DNA of 37,611 nucleotides from Hassallia byssoidea VB512170 (GTDB lineage: Bacteria; Cyanobacteriota; Cyanobacteriia; Cyanobacteriales; Nostocaceae), in NCBI RefSeq assembly GCF_000817785.2, contig NZ_JTCM02000062.1:1-37611 (forward strand), read 5' to 3'. Positions 1 through 7,261 of the stretch are shown here, piece by piece. The notes under the pieces were generated by a model. The model was not told where the DNA came from, did no database searches, and saw only the letters and a program-made list of their open reading frames with translations. How positions within the stretch are numbered: position 1 is the first letter of the stretch; each line of letters starts with the position of its first letter. The position numbers and the translations under genes were made by a program.

Positions 1-102
1 TCAAAGATACTAATCATTTAATTAGATGCTGGTAGAAGGTCAATTTTACTTTATACCATTTTTTTGTACCCAAATCATATTCCGGACGTGTCTATTAGCA
101 TA

Positions 103-1749
103 TTACAGTTTACAAGTCTCGATGCGAGAGACAACAGAAGAGAAAAAAAGCACCAACCACTCCCCAGCACCCCAAAAGGGTAAATGTCCTTCTGGTGCAG
201 AGGTGTCAAATTTAATATTATTTAGAGAATCAATCCAATTATTATCTACTTTCCATCCGACGCGATCGCCAAACAATTCCCAGGCTTGTTCATAATACTC
301 GCCGTCATCCTTACCGCCAATGCTGATGTAAATTTGCTTCTGAACAGTGAAGCCAAAGCGCCCATTGCTATATTTTACCCAAAGGCGATCAATCGTGCGT
401 AGGTCTGTACAGGGAAAGTTTAATAGTTCGTCTCGTTCAAAGTAATCATTTTCCTTTTTCCCTACAGCCTGAATCATCACTAAGTAAGTTTCATAGTCAG
501 CTTCTTTCCAATTGCCTGTCTTCAATAAGTCGCGCAGCTTATTATAATCTATACCTTTTTCTGAAGTAATGTCATCTTCATCGGATACAGTTTGTTGAGG
601 TTCGGGTGTCAAAGTTGGCTGCTGGGGAGTGTCGATTGTCGAGATTGGCTGTTCGGGAATTAAGCGATCGTGTATCGGTGCAACATCTTCATCTCTAAGT
701 TTGAGACTTTGCTGATATCGCTTCAAAATTTCCCAAGCACCATCACTGAGAACAGGTTCATCTTCTAATGCCTCAGCTAGAGTTTCTTCATATTCTTGCA
801 AACTCTGCTGAAACTCACGGATTGGTTGAAGAACTTCCTCTTCTATCTTTGCTGCTTCTTCTAAATTTAATTTAAAATCTGTTTGCTTACGATTTAAATG
901 CTTGCGTCCTAAATTCGAGAAACTATTATTTTCAACTGAGAACGCACCATTTTTCACACATTCTTCAACTTCTTTACGATATCCTAATTCTGAGCTAAGG
1001 GGTGCATTCGCCAGACGTATTTTATAACCTTCTTGAACAGCATAAATTTCCGGTTTCATCGCAGGTTTTGATTCCTGCGCTTTACGCTTGGCATATTCAT
1101 GCAGTTCATCTATTGTAATTACACCATCGTTGTCACTATCAGCTGCTCCTTTTTCAATCCCCTCTACTAAATAGCGGGTGTAAACTCCCCCTCCCGCATC
1201 TTCAAACGAAACTTGTGCAGCTGTTGAAGAGGTTAACACAGCTCTGCCTTCACCACCTAATTGGGCTTCGATTTCATTCTTAATACTGACAACAACAGCT
1301 TCTTTTGCACTCATACCTGATGCAAAAGCACCGCTAAAGCAGCAGTCAAGAATTAACACTTGTCGTTTTGACTTGCTGCGACCCATGTAACGTTCATGAA
1401 TAAATTTAGCATCTACAGCTGTTCCAATCCTCAGTCCCCCCTGAGGGTTGATTTGTGTGTTGTGACTAACAAAAAACAGATTCCCATCTTCATCTCTATA
1501 GCCATGTCCAGAAAAATAGAGCAGCACAATGTCATCAGTTTGACATTTTTCCATAAATAACTGCTCAATCTCCGATCGCATGGCGTCTGAGTCAGGATTA
1601 GGCAACAATTTTACTTCATCAAACCCGCCTGTCTTTGAATCCTGCAAAACACGCTGCATTGCTTCGATGTCTTTAACAACACCGGGTAACGGCTTTAAGG
1701 GCTTAGACTGATACTCGCTTATTCCAATCAGCAATGCATATTTCGCCAT
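103..1749 (-). CDS. Caspase-like (C14) protease with EF-hand-like loop and C-terminal GUN4 domain
   Basis: 548 aa. Residues 1-245 form a caspase/metacaspase fold: catalytic His82 lies in YFSGHG and catalytic Cys137 in LILDCCFSG. Residues 204-215 (DSDNDGVITIDE) match an EF-hand calcium loop, with Asp at positions 1, 3 and 5 and Glu at 12, inside the protease domain. Residues 255-365 are a charged, mostly helical linker, followed by a Pro/Gln-rich hinge. Residues 400-540 match GUN4, the tetrapyrrole-binding cofactor of Mg-chelatase (LRDLLKTGNWKEAD near the start, GHLPF near the end). No signal peptide or membrane segment, so probably cytosolic. The start is preceded by AGGCAAG. Inference: a protease controlled by calcium and by a bound porphyrin or a GUN4-type partner. 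The two domains are clear; the ligand and substrate are unknown. Confidence 0.9.
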   Translation of the reverse strand: MAKYALLIGISEYQSKPLKPLPGVVKDIEAMQRVLQDSKTGGFDEVKLLPNPDSDAMRSEIEQLFMEKCQTDDIVLLYFSGHGYRDEDGNLFFVSHNTQINPQGGLRIGTAVDAKFIHERYMGRSKSKRQVLILDCCFSGAFASGMSAKEAVVVSIKNEIEAQLGGEGRAVLTSSTAAQVSFEDAGGGVYTRYLVEGIEKGAADSDNDGVITIDELHEYAKRKAQESKPAMKPEIYAVQEGYKIRLANAPLSSELGYRKEVEECVKNGAFSVENNSFSNLGRKHLNRKQTDFKLNLEEAAKIEEEVLQPIREFQQSLQEYEETLAEALEDEPVLSDGAWEILKRYQQSLKLRDEDVAPIHDRLIPEQPISTIDTPQQPTLTPEPQQTVSDEDDITSEKGIDYNKLRDLLKTGNWKEADYETYLVMIQAVGKKENDYFERDELLNFPCTDLRTIDRLWVKYSNGRFGFTVQKQIYISIGGKDDGEYYEQAWELFGDRVGWKVDNNWIDSLNNIKFDTSAPEGHLPFWGAGEWLVLFFSSVVSRIETCKL

Positions 1750-1798
1750 TTTGCTTGCCTAATTTTTAATATATAAATCTTTTATACAGTATAAAGGT

Positions 1799-1836
1799 GT
1801 AGGGTGCGCTATAGCTAATGCCGTAACGCACCCTAC
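1799..1836. repeat. Short dispersed hairpin (GTAGGGTGCG...CGCACCCTAC)
   Basis: Perfect 10-bp inverted arms at 1799-1808 and 1827-1836, between the EAL gene end and the caspase-GUN4 start. The same arms recur with one mismatch at 5484-5521, so this is a dispersed repeat rather than a private terminator. On the minus strand it sits upstream of the EAL stop codon side and has no T-run. Confidence 0.7.
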
Positions 1837-1839
1837 AAA

Positions 1840-3279
1840 CTACAAACTTTGATTTGATAAAAGCAGCTTTCTCAACAACTCTGCTTTCTCCAAACTAAGG
1901 CGATAAATTTCCGGTTCTGGCTTACCAACAATATGTCCTTGAATATAGTTCACACCTAGCTCTTTGAGTCTCTGCAAGCTTATGGGACTAGCCTCATCCA
2001 CACCTTCGACTATTACATTTGATGGATTTAAATTATTTGCTCCTACAAGTTCGTGAACAAAGCGAATAATAATATCACATGGTTGATGATGCAGAATCTC
2101 TCGGTCAATTTTCACATGACATGGATTCAATCCGGCTAAACGAGAGACTGAAGAATAGCCGACTCCAAAATCATCAATGGCAAATTTAATCTGAAATTTG
2201 CGTACATATTCTAACAGTCTATTTTTGAAAGTTTTCAAAGGATACTTGAGGCGAATACCATCTTTATAATGTGGGACTTCGGCTTTTTCAGAAATTTCTA
2301 ATATAAGATTTCTTGGGGAAATAACTTTATCTTTGATAATATGACGTACTGTTTCAAAGTATGCTGTCTGCATCAAAGATTCTGGATAAACATTAACTGA
2401 TAATGGTACAATTTCATGGGAACGATTTTGTTTTGCTTTTTGTCTAGCCTCTAGATAAGTTTTTGTGGCAACTATTAGAAAATATCGGTCAAGTTCAACC
2501 ATGAAATCATGCCGCCACAACTCTGCGGCTTCAAATAAATCTGAAGGTGCGGTTAAGCTATCTGGATTTCTTGCTAAGGCTTCCCAACCGCTAATAAATA
2601 AGTCTTCTGAATCTAAATGCAGTACTGGTTCAAAGAATACAATCATTCGTTGCAGACGTTCGCAGAATAATTGAAATCTTTTTTGATGTAAAGATGCAGA
2701 AACAAAGCCAAAATCTCTCTTTAAATCATCAATAATAGTAGCTTCGACTAATGCAGGGTGAAGTGGTATTTTCTGACAAGCTTGATAAAAACTTGATAAA
2801 ATTCTGCCGAATGCATCTTCTAAAAGATATGAATCTTGTTTTAAACCGCAAACAACCATAACTTCAGTTTTTTGTGATGATTGCAGCGGTATTATAACAA
2901 GAGCTTTAACAATACCTTTTTTAGTTTCATAGATTTTATAACTTCCATGATGACCGGGATAAAATACTGATTTATCCGAAATAATCGGCAAAATTATTGA
3001 TTTGAAAGTTTCAATATCTGTATCTGGTTCTATATCTTCAGCTAAATTGCTTTGTGCTTTAACAAGCCAGTTTTCTTGACCGCGATCGCGTAATACAAAA
3101 ACCAAATCTGCGTCAGATGAATCTTGAATTATTTCTAAGATGCAATTTGCTACATCATTAGTTGAACTATTATTTACAAAGTCTGTCAGCCGTGTTATTA
3201 AACTATTTATAAAAAATTCATATGGTTCTAAAAAGTTATGCAAATAAGAAGTTTGGGAATGTAGAATTACGTCGGACAT
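1840..3279 (-). CDS. GAF-like sensor with EAL-domain (c-di-GMP phosphodiesterase type)
   Basis: 479 aa. Residues 30-170 look like a GAF-type sensor domain. The EAL domain spans about 200-460. Key residues of active EAL enzymes are present: Glu233 in GWEALARNP, Asn296 in SVNVYP, Glu328 in LEIS, Asp369-Asp370 in AIDDFGVGYSS, Lys390 in VKIDRE, Glu425 in VEGVD and Gln447 in QGH. Hydrolysis of c-di-GMP to pGpG is therefore plausible, although several motif residues around these (VEGVDEA in place of the usual AEGVET) deviate. There is no GGDEF partner domain or membrane segment, so it is probably a soluble sensor-effector. It lies in the same direction as the caspase-GUN4 gene, 90 bp upstream of it, separated by a hairpin repeat. 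Confidence 0.85.
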   Translation of the reverse strand: MSDVILHSQTSYLHNFLEPYEFFINSLITRLTDFVNNSSTNDVANCILEIIQDSSDADLVFVLRDRGQENWLVKAQSNLAEDIEPDTDIETFKSIILPIISDKSVFYPGHHGSYKIYETKKGIVKALVIIPLQSSQKTEVMVVCGLKQDSYLLEDAFGRILSSFYQACQKIPLHPALVEATIIDDLKRDFGFVSASLHQKRFQLFCERLQRMIVFFEPVLHLDSEDLFISGWEALARNPDSLTAPSDLFEAAELWRHDFMVELDRYFLIVATKTYLEARQKAKQNRSHEIVPLSVNVYPESLMQTAYFETVRHIIKDKVISPRNLILEISEKAEVPHYKDGIRLKYPLKTFKNRLLEYVRKFQIKFAIDDFGVGYSSVSRLAGLNPCHVKIDREILHHQPCDIIIRFVHELVGANNLNPSNVIVEGVDEASPISLQRLKELGVNYIQGHIVGKPEPEIYRLSLEKAELLRKLLLSNQSL

Positions 3280-3398
3280 GCTTTTTTACAATATTATATT
3301 TGGGATGACATCAATTATTGTCATTCCTACATGATTGATGTTAGTGATAATTTTAACAACTTAGTAGAGGAAATAAGTAGTAATAATACATACGGGAA

Positions 3399-3422
3399 AG
3401 CCGAACATTTTAATGTTCGGCT
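3399..3422. repeat. 11-bp stem hairpin in the 3280-3574 intergenic gap
   Basis: AGCCGAACATT (3399-3409) pairs perfectly with AATGTTCGGCT (3412-3422) around a 2-nt loop. Read on the minus strand it is followed by TTTCCC, so it could be a weak terminator for the unknown gene ending at 3575. The rest of this 295-bp gap carries HIP1 octamers and no credible gene. Confidence 0.5.
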
Positions 3423-3574
3423 CACTTGAAGCGCCCGCTTTGAAGCGATCGCATAAAAATTTGGCGCTTTCATATATAAGCGCGTTCACAAAGTGACTCT
3501 GTAAGAGTATCGCCCAGGATAAACGCAAGTTATATGGGCGTGCGATCGCGCTTATATTGAGACTACAACAATGC

Positions 3575-4072
3575 CTAAATGTTCAACAAATCGAGCGTTT
3601 GTTCCAAGTGCATCTTAGCTTTGTGCAAATTAAGCAATGCTTCTTGGTCATAACGTTGAGGATACTCTAAACGCTTGCCTTGCATCGTTGCTTTAATTAA
3701 TGCCGCTTGCTGATCTGTAGGTTGTCCCATCTGATCCAACGCTTGTCCTAAGTCCTGATAGCCTTTAAAGCTCATTCTTGTCAATCCTTCCCCTTCCTTC
3801 ATCTGACGCAACGCAATATCCGCAAACGTCAGCAAAGCATCAATCCAAGCAGTTTTATAAGCAGGGTTTCCCAGTGGTTTAAGTCCATACTGCTTGCAGA
3901 GTCCTTTTAGTTCCCTTGGAATGAACGTGGACAAAAATGGACAGCCTTGTTTACTAGATCCTCGATACCCCACGACATTTTCGGATGAAGGCTGTCCATT
4001 TTTGTCTATTGTTTGTGAATCCCCAAGGGTTTTGATTTCTAGTTCAGAACGTGTAAACATGGAATTGTCCAT
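3575..4072 (-). CDS. Unknown 165-aa protein with a palindromic repeat inside its frame
   Basis: I do not recognise this family. The C-terminal two thirds (from about residue 50) are mostly helical and charged (LLTFADIALRQMKEGEG, LHKAKMHLEQTLDLL), with no membrane segment or catalytic motif. Residues 23-48 are encoded by a palindromic dispersed element (core 3930-4006) that leaves the frame open, so the N-terminal third may be a recent addition or the real start may lie further in, with no Met available between the element and the helical part. It diverges from the small gene at 4185. Real coding is likely for the C-terminal part, less certain for the N-terminus. Confidence 0.6.
   Translation of the reverse strand: MDNSMFTRSELEIKTLGDSQTIDKNGQPSSENVVGYRGSSKQGCPFLSTFIPRELKGLCKQYGLKPLGNPAYKTAWIDALLTFADIALRQMKEGEGLTRMSFKGYQDLGQALDQMGQPTDQQAALIKATMQGKRLEYPQRYDQEALLNLHKAKMHLEQTLDLLNI
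3911..4029. repeat. Palindromic dispersed element, copy 1 (inside a coding region)
   Basis: The core 3930-4006 has perfect 19-bp inverted arms: GACAAAAATGGACAGCCTT at 3930-3948 and its reverse complement at 3988-4006. The middle holds TTTACTAGATCC and CCCACGAC. Flanking words CCCTTGGA (3913-3920) and GTTTGTGAA (4011-4019) are shared with the copy at 18251-18407, and the core words with the copy at 37540-37611. It resembles the small mobile repeats described from Nostoc-type genomes. I see no clear target-site duplication. Confidence 0.8.
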
Positions 4073-4184
4073 TTTAAAAAGGTGGATATTGGCAGGGGTT
4101 CACCGTCCAAAGTTTTACCCTGCCAATTAATCATTAATCCACATGCTAACTCCTGTTTAAACTAATATTTACAATTCTTAATTA

Positions 4185-4388
4185 ATGCCTAACCCCAAAG
4201 GGAACCCAGAAAGTTTAAAGCCATTTACTACCGATAGGGATGAACCATTAGTAAAACAAATTAACGTGCGAGTATCAACGTCAATGTACGTGAAACTAAA
4301 ATCTGTTGATAATTACCCTGAGTTTGTGAGGCAGGCTATAGCAAAGGCTTTGAGTGAATTAGAGGATAGTGATGATGATTTTACTTAA
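4185..4388 (+). CDS. Small ribbon-helix-helix-like protein
   Basis: 67 aa: a short basic, Pro-rich N-terminus, then a beta-strand-like QINVRVS followed by two predicted helices (TSMYVKLKSV, YPEFVRQAIAKALSEL) and an acidic tail. The strand-helix-helix order suits a CopG/Arc-type DNA-binding fold, which forms dimers on short operators; this is inferred from pattern only. It is transcribed away from the unknown gene at 3575-4072. It is followed by a short palindromic word (AAAGTAATTACTTT at about 4387-4400) that may act as an operator or part of a terminator. Confidence 0.65.
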   Translation: MPNPKGNPESLKPFTTDRDEPLVKQINVRVSTSMYVKLKSVDNYPEFVRQAIAKALSELEDSDDDFT

Positions 4389-4515
4389 AGTAATTACTTT
4401 AAGTAAAATGAACAAGGTATCTCTATCAATATTTATAATTTTTCCTTATTCAACCATTCAATCATTTATAGACTGAACAAAAATGGTTGAAAGCCATATA
4501 CTACTGTAAGAAAAA

Positions 4516-4600
4516 CGGAGAGACAGGGATTCGAACCCTGGTTAAGTTGCCCTAAACAGCATTTCCAGTGCTGCGCCTTCAACCACTCGGCCATCTCTCC
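4516..4600 (-). tRNA. tRNA-Ser(GGA)
   Basis: On the minus strand the sequence folds into a class II tRNA: 7-bp acceptor stem GGAGAGA/TCTCTCC, discriminator G, anticodon stem CAGCA/TGCTG with loop CTGGAAA (anticodon GGA, reading UCC and UCU), a long variable arm, and a T-arm containing GGTTCGAATCC. The 3' CCA is not encoded. The long variable arm is as expected for tRNA-Ser. Confidence 0.95.
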
Positions 4601-4675
4601 AGATGCCACAATTTATAATAATACTATAGAATCCCAAAAGATGCAAAGATATTTTTTTGGGAATGGGGAGTGGGT

Positions 4676-4829
4676 AATGGGGAATGGTGAGCCAGCGCGG
4701 TCTTGGGGGTCTCCCCCATGAGCGACTGGCGAACCCCGAAGGGGGGAATGGGGAATGGTGAGCCAGCGCGGTCTTGGGGGTCTCCCCCATGAGCGACTGG
4801 CGAACCCCGAAGGGGGGAATGGGGAATGG
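4676..4829. repeat. 71-bp hairpin-bearing tandem repeat (2.2 copies)
   Basis: Units at 4676-4746 and 4747-4817 are near-identical, and a third begins and breaks off at about 4829. Each contains GCCAG...CTGGC around a GGGGGTCTCCCCC hairpin and ends in CCCCGAAGGGG. A diverged single copy sits at 5396-5455. Small ORFs reading through this tract are repetitive and not genes. Confidence 0.85.
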
Positions 4830-4877
4830 GTAATCGGGCAGGGGGGCAGGGGGAGAAATATTTCTTCTTTCTTACCG

Positions 4878-4970
4878 ATGCCCAATGCCCTATGCCCAAT
4901 GCCCTATGCCCAATGCCCTATGCCCTATGCCCAATGCCCTATTACCAATTACCAATTACCCAATCCCAAA
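4878..4970. repeat. Heptanucleotide tandem repeat tract (TGCCCTA/TGCCCAA, then TACCAAT)
   Basis: Degenerate 7-nt units run almost into the ferredoxin start codon at 4976. They match the short tandemly repeated repetitive sequences known from heterocystous cyanobacteria. Confidence 0.85.
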
Positions 4971-4975
4971 TCAAG

Positions 4976-5344
4976 ATGTCTCGTACATACACAATTAAAG
5001 TTCGCGATCGCGCTTCTGGTAAAGAATACACCCTAGAAGTGCCAGAAGACCGCTACATTCTGCACAGTGGCGAAAAACAAGGGGTAGAACTGCCGTTTTT
5101 GTGCCGAAATGGTGCTTGTACTACTTGTGCTGTGCGAGTGCTGTCAGGAGAAATTTATCAACCGGAGGCGATCGGACTTTCCCCAGAGTTGCAGCGTCAA
5201 GGTTATGCGCTGTTGTGTGTCAGTTACGCACGTTCTGATTTGTACGTGGAGACACAAGACGAAGACGAAGTTTATGAACTTCAATTTGGACGCTATTTTG
5301 CAAGAGGTAAAGTTAAAGCGGGTTTACCTTTAGATGAAGATTAA
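4976..5344 (+). CDS. Long-form plant-type [2Fe-2S] ferredoxin
   Basis: 122 aa from the ATG at 4976; upstream in-frame sequence is only heptad repeat, so I place the start here (SRTYTIKV). Cluster ligands are CRNGACTTC (C-X4-C-X2-C) and a fourth Cys in ALLCVSY. It carries an acidic DEDEVYELQFG segment and a 20-residue C-terminal extension ending LPLDED, absent from the ~98-aa photosynthetic PetF. It therefore resembles the second, longer cyanobacterial ferredoxin (as in Synechocystis Sll1382, from memory), a low-abundance electron carrier rather than the main photosystem I acceptor. No Shine-Dalgarno sequence is visible. Confidence 0.9.
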   Translation: MSRTYTIKVRDRASGKEYTLEVPEDRYILHSGEKQGVELPFLCRNGACTTCAVRVLSGEIYQPEAIGLSPELQRQGYALLCVSYARSDLYVETQDEDEVYELQFGRYFARGKVKAGLPLDED

Positions 5345-5395
5345 GGAGTTGTTAGTTGATAGTAGTTAGTTGATGATTGTTAATTGTTAGTTGAT

Positions 5396-5455
5396 GGTGA
5401 ACCACTGCGTTGCGGGGGTTCCCCCCGTTGTAGCAAGTGGTGAACCCGAAGGGTT
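5396..5455. repeat. Diverged single copy of the 4676 hairpin repeat, set in a TTAGTTG heptad tract
   Basis: CCACTGCGTTGCGGGGGTT, then CCCCCCG..., GTGG and GAACCCGAAGGG parallel the 4676-4817 unit in order and spacing. The surroundings (5345-5395, 5457-5470 and 5521-5585) are TTAGTTG/CTAACCA-type 7-nt repeats that continue to the next start codon. Confidence 0.7.
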
Positions 5456-5483
5456 GTTATTTGTTAATTGATAAGAAATATAC

Positions 5484-5521
5484 GTAGGGTGCGTTAGGAT
5501 GAAATCCGTAAGGCACCCTAC
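5484..5521. repeat. Second copy of the GTAGGGTGCG hairpin
   Basis: GTAGGGTGC at 5484-5492 pairs with GCACCCTAC at 5513-5521. Same family and loop length as 1799-1836. Confidence 0.65.
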
Positions 5522-5585
5522 AAATACTAACCACTAACATCAATTAACCAATAACCACTAACCAATAACCACTAACAATTAACCA

Positions 5586-6107
5586 ATGATTAAAATCATA
5601 ATTTTAGCTTGCCTGTTACTTCTAGTGGGTTGTCAACCTAAAACCCCGCTTGCTGACAATCAGCCGTTGGTGAAAGTGGCGCGGGTGGTGAGCGGGCAGA
5701 CGTTGGAGGTGCTAGGCTTGGCAGAGCAACCCAATTTGATTTCTCAGGTACGGTTGGTTGGTATAGAAGCACCAGATTTGCGCCAGCGTCCGTGGGGAGA
5801 TACGGCGAAAGATACGTTAGAAACGATGATTGGTGGTGCAGAACAATATGTCAAGCTGGAATTTGACATCCAAGCCAAAGACAAAATCGGGCGGACTTTG
5901 GCTTATGTGTGGAAAGATAAGGTGTTCTTGAATGAACGGCTAGTCAAACAAGGGAATGTGCTGTTTGTTGCGCGATCGCCTAATCATAAATACGACCAAC
6001 TTTTAGATCGCGCTCAACAATGGGCTAGACTCATGCAACAAGGCATTTGGAACCCGGAAAAACCCATGCGTCTGACTCCGGGTGAGTTTCGCCGTCAAAA
6101 TCGTTAA
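5586..6107 (+). CDS. Thermonuclease-like (SNase) lipoprotein
   Basis: 173 aa. A lipoprotein signal peptide ends in the lipobox LVGC (Cys16), so the protein is probably anchored outside the cytoplasm. The remainder matches the staphylococcal nuclease fold: VRLVGIEAPD (Arg56 equals catalytic Arg35), DKIGRTLAYV (Arg103 equals Arg87) and LVKQGNVLFVA. The calcium-binding DGDT motif is replaced by SGQT (residues 36-39), and the Asp40 and Glu43 equivalents are conservatively changed to Glu61 and Asp64. Catalysis may be weakened or the metal site altered. A 7-nt repeat tract abuts the start codon with no visible ribosome binding site. Confidence 0.85.
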   Translation: MIKIIILACLLLLVGCQPKTPLADNQPLVKVARVVSGQTLEVLGLAEQPNLISQVRLVGIEAPDLRQRPWGDTAKDTLETMIGGAEQYVKLEFDIQAKDKIGRTLAYVWKDKVFLNERLVKQGNVLFVARSPNHKYDQLLDRAQQWARLMQQGIWNPEKPMRLTPGEFRRQNR

Positions 6108-6148
6108 ACAGACTCTTTAATTAAAAACTTGCTAAAAAAAGAGTGTTT

Positions 6149-6192
6149 TTCAACGCAGAGAAGCGCAGAGTCAGCGCAGAGTCACACAGAGT
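6149..6192. repeat. CGCAGAG heptad tract
   Basis: Degenerate CGCAGAG units of the kind also found after moeB (23278-23323). Confidence 0.6.
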
Positions 6193-6282
6193 TTTTTGTG
6201 ATGAATTTGGGCAATTTTGTACTAAGACAAGTTGTCTTTTGACAAAAGATGGCGATGAATGATATGGGTGTAATTAACAGTT

Positions 6283-6330
6283 GTAGTAAGCGATTTATCG
6301 CTTGAAATTGAGCGATAAATCGCTCACTAC
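6283..6330. repeat. 20-bp-stem palindrome upstream of the MbnP-like gene
   Basis: GTAGTAAGCGATTTATCGCT (6283-6302) pairs with AGCGATAAATCGCTCACTAC (6311-6330) with one mismatch and an 8-nt loop. There is no T-run, and it lies 27 bp before the start codon at 6357. It could be a dispersed palindrome or a 5' UTR structure. Confidence 0.7.
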
Positions 6331-6356
6331 GAATTTTCACATTAGTCTGAATTGCC

Positions 6357-7256
6357 ATGAAATTAAATGTAAAGTTTATTTGGGCGATTTTAATAACAAT
6401 CCCATTCTTAAATACTCAGTCCAAAGAAGCGATCGCCTCTCAACCCGAAGAAGTTACAATCAAATTTGCGGGTAAGGTCGGTAATAATGCCTTTAGTTGT
6501 GGCACTAGTTATCAATTAGGCAAACCTGCTAAAACTGTTACTGCTTTAGATTTCCGCTTTTACGTTTCTGACATTGCGCTGATTGATGCTAATGGTAAAG
6601 CTGTTCCCCTCAACCTCAAGCAAGATGGTAAATGGCAATATCAAAACGTCGCTCTCATCGACTTTGAAAATAAAACTGGTGGTTGCGTTAATGGTACAAT
6701 TGAAACGAGCGATCGCGTTATCGGTACAATTCCCAAAGGCAATTACAAAGGCTTAAAATTTACCTTGGGTGTTCCCTCTAACCTGAATCATGAAGACTCC
6801 ACCCTTGCCCCTTCACCTTTAAATCTCACCTCATTATGGTGGAATTGGCGTTTTGGATACAAGTTTGCTCGCATCGATTTTGAAAATCAACGTACTGCCC
6901 AAGCAACCATGCACAAGCAGCACCAACATAATGATAAAGAAAATGGCAACGGCTTTCTCATCCATTTAGGTAGCACCGGTTGTCAAGCAGAAACTTCTAC
7001 CCAAAAACCCGCAACAGAATGTAGCAATCCCAACACATCAACTATCACCTTTACTAACTTTAATCCAGCCAAAAACATCGTTGTTGCTGATATAGCTAGA
7101 CTGCTAGCAAGCACAAATCTCAACCAAAATCAGCCAAATACATCACCTGGATGTATGTCAGAACCTAATGACAATGACTGCGCTGGCATTATGGCAAGCT
7201 TTGGTATACCTTTTAATGGCATCTCACCAAAACCAACTTTTTTTCGAGTTGAGTAA
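6357..7256 (+). CDS. MbnP-like four-Cys protein of the metallo-mystery pair system
   Basis: 299 aa with an N-terminal signal peptide (cleavage near residue 28), so exported. It matches the MbnP-like family (metallo-mystery pair four-Cys motif): LDFRFYVSDIALID near residue 65, the Trp-rich LWWNWRFGYKFARID at 160-174, FLIHLGSTGC at 200-209, and Cys at 48, 110, 209, 222, 266 and 275. In methanotrophs MbnP binds copper and is modified by the diheme enzyme MbnH, which oxidises a Trp to kynurenine. The partner-type gene follows after 5 bp, as in that system, but is frameshifted here. No methanobactin genes are near, so the role is probably metal handling of another kind. Confidence 0.85.
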   Translation: MKLNVKFIWAILITIPFLNTQSKEAIASQPEEVTIKFAGKVGNNAFSCGTSYQLGKPAKTVTALDFRFYVSDIALIDANGKAVPLNLKQDGKWQYQNVALIDFENKTGGCVNGTIETSDRVIGTIPKGNYKGLKFTLGVPSNLNHEDSTLAPSPLNLTSLWWNWRFGYKFARIDFENQRTAQATMHKQHQHNDKENGNGFLIHLGSTGCQAETSTQKPATECSNPNTSTITFTNFNPAKNIVVADIARLLASTNLNQNQPNTSPGCMSEPNDNDCAGIMASFGIPFNGISPKPTFFRVE

Positions 7257-7261
7257 AGCAC

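Noticed and set aside
26-295. Plus-strand open frame at the left edge
   Set aside because: Lies opposite the GUN4 end of the caspase gene and shows no family resemblance or ribosome binding site.
4676-4829. Possible CRISPR array
   Set aside because: The repeats are contiguous 71-bp tandem units without unique spacers, and no cas genes are present.
4542-4899. Several overlapping minus-strand frames
   Set aside because: Encoded by the 71-bp and heptad repeats and running into the tRNA; Pro/Ser/His-rich low-complexity products.
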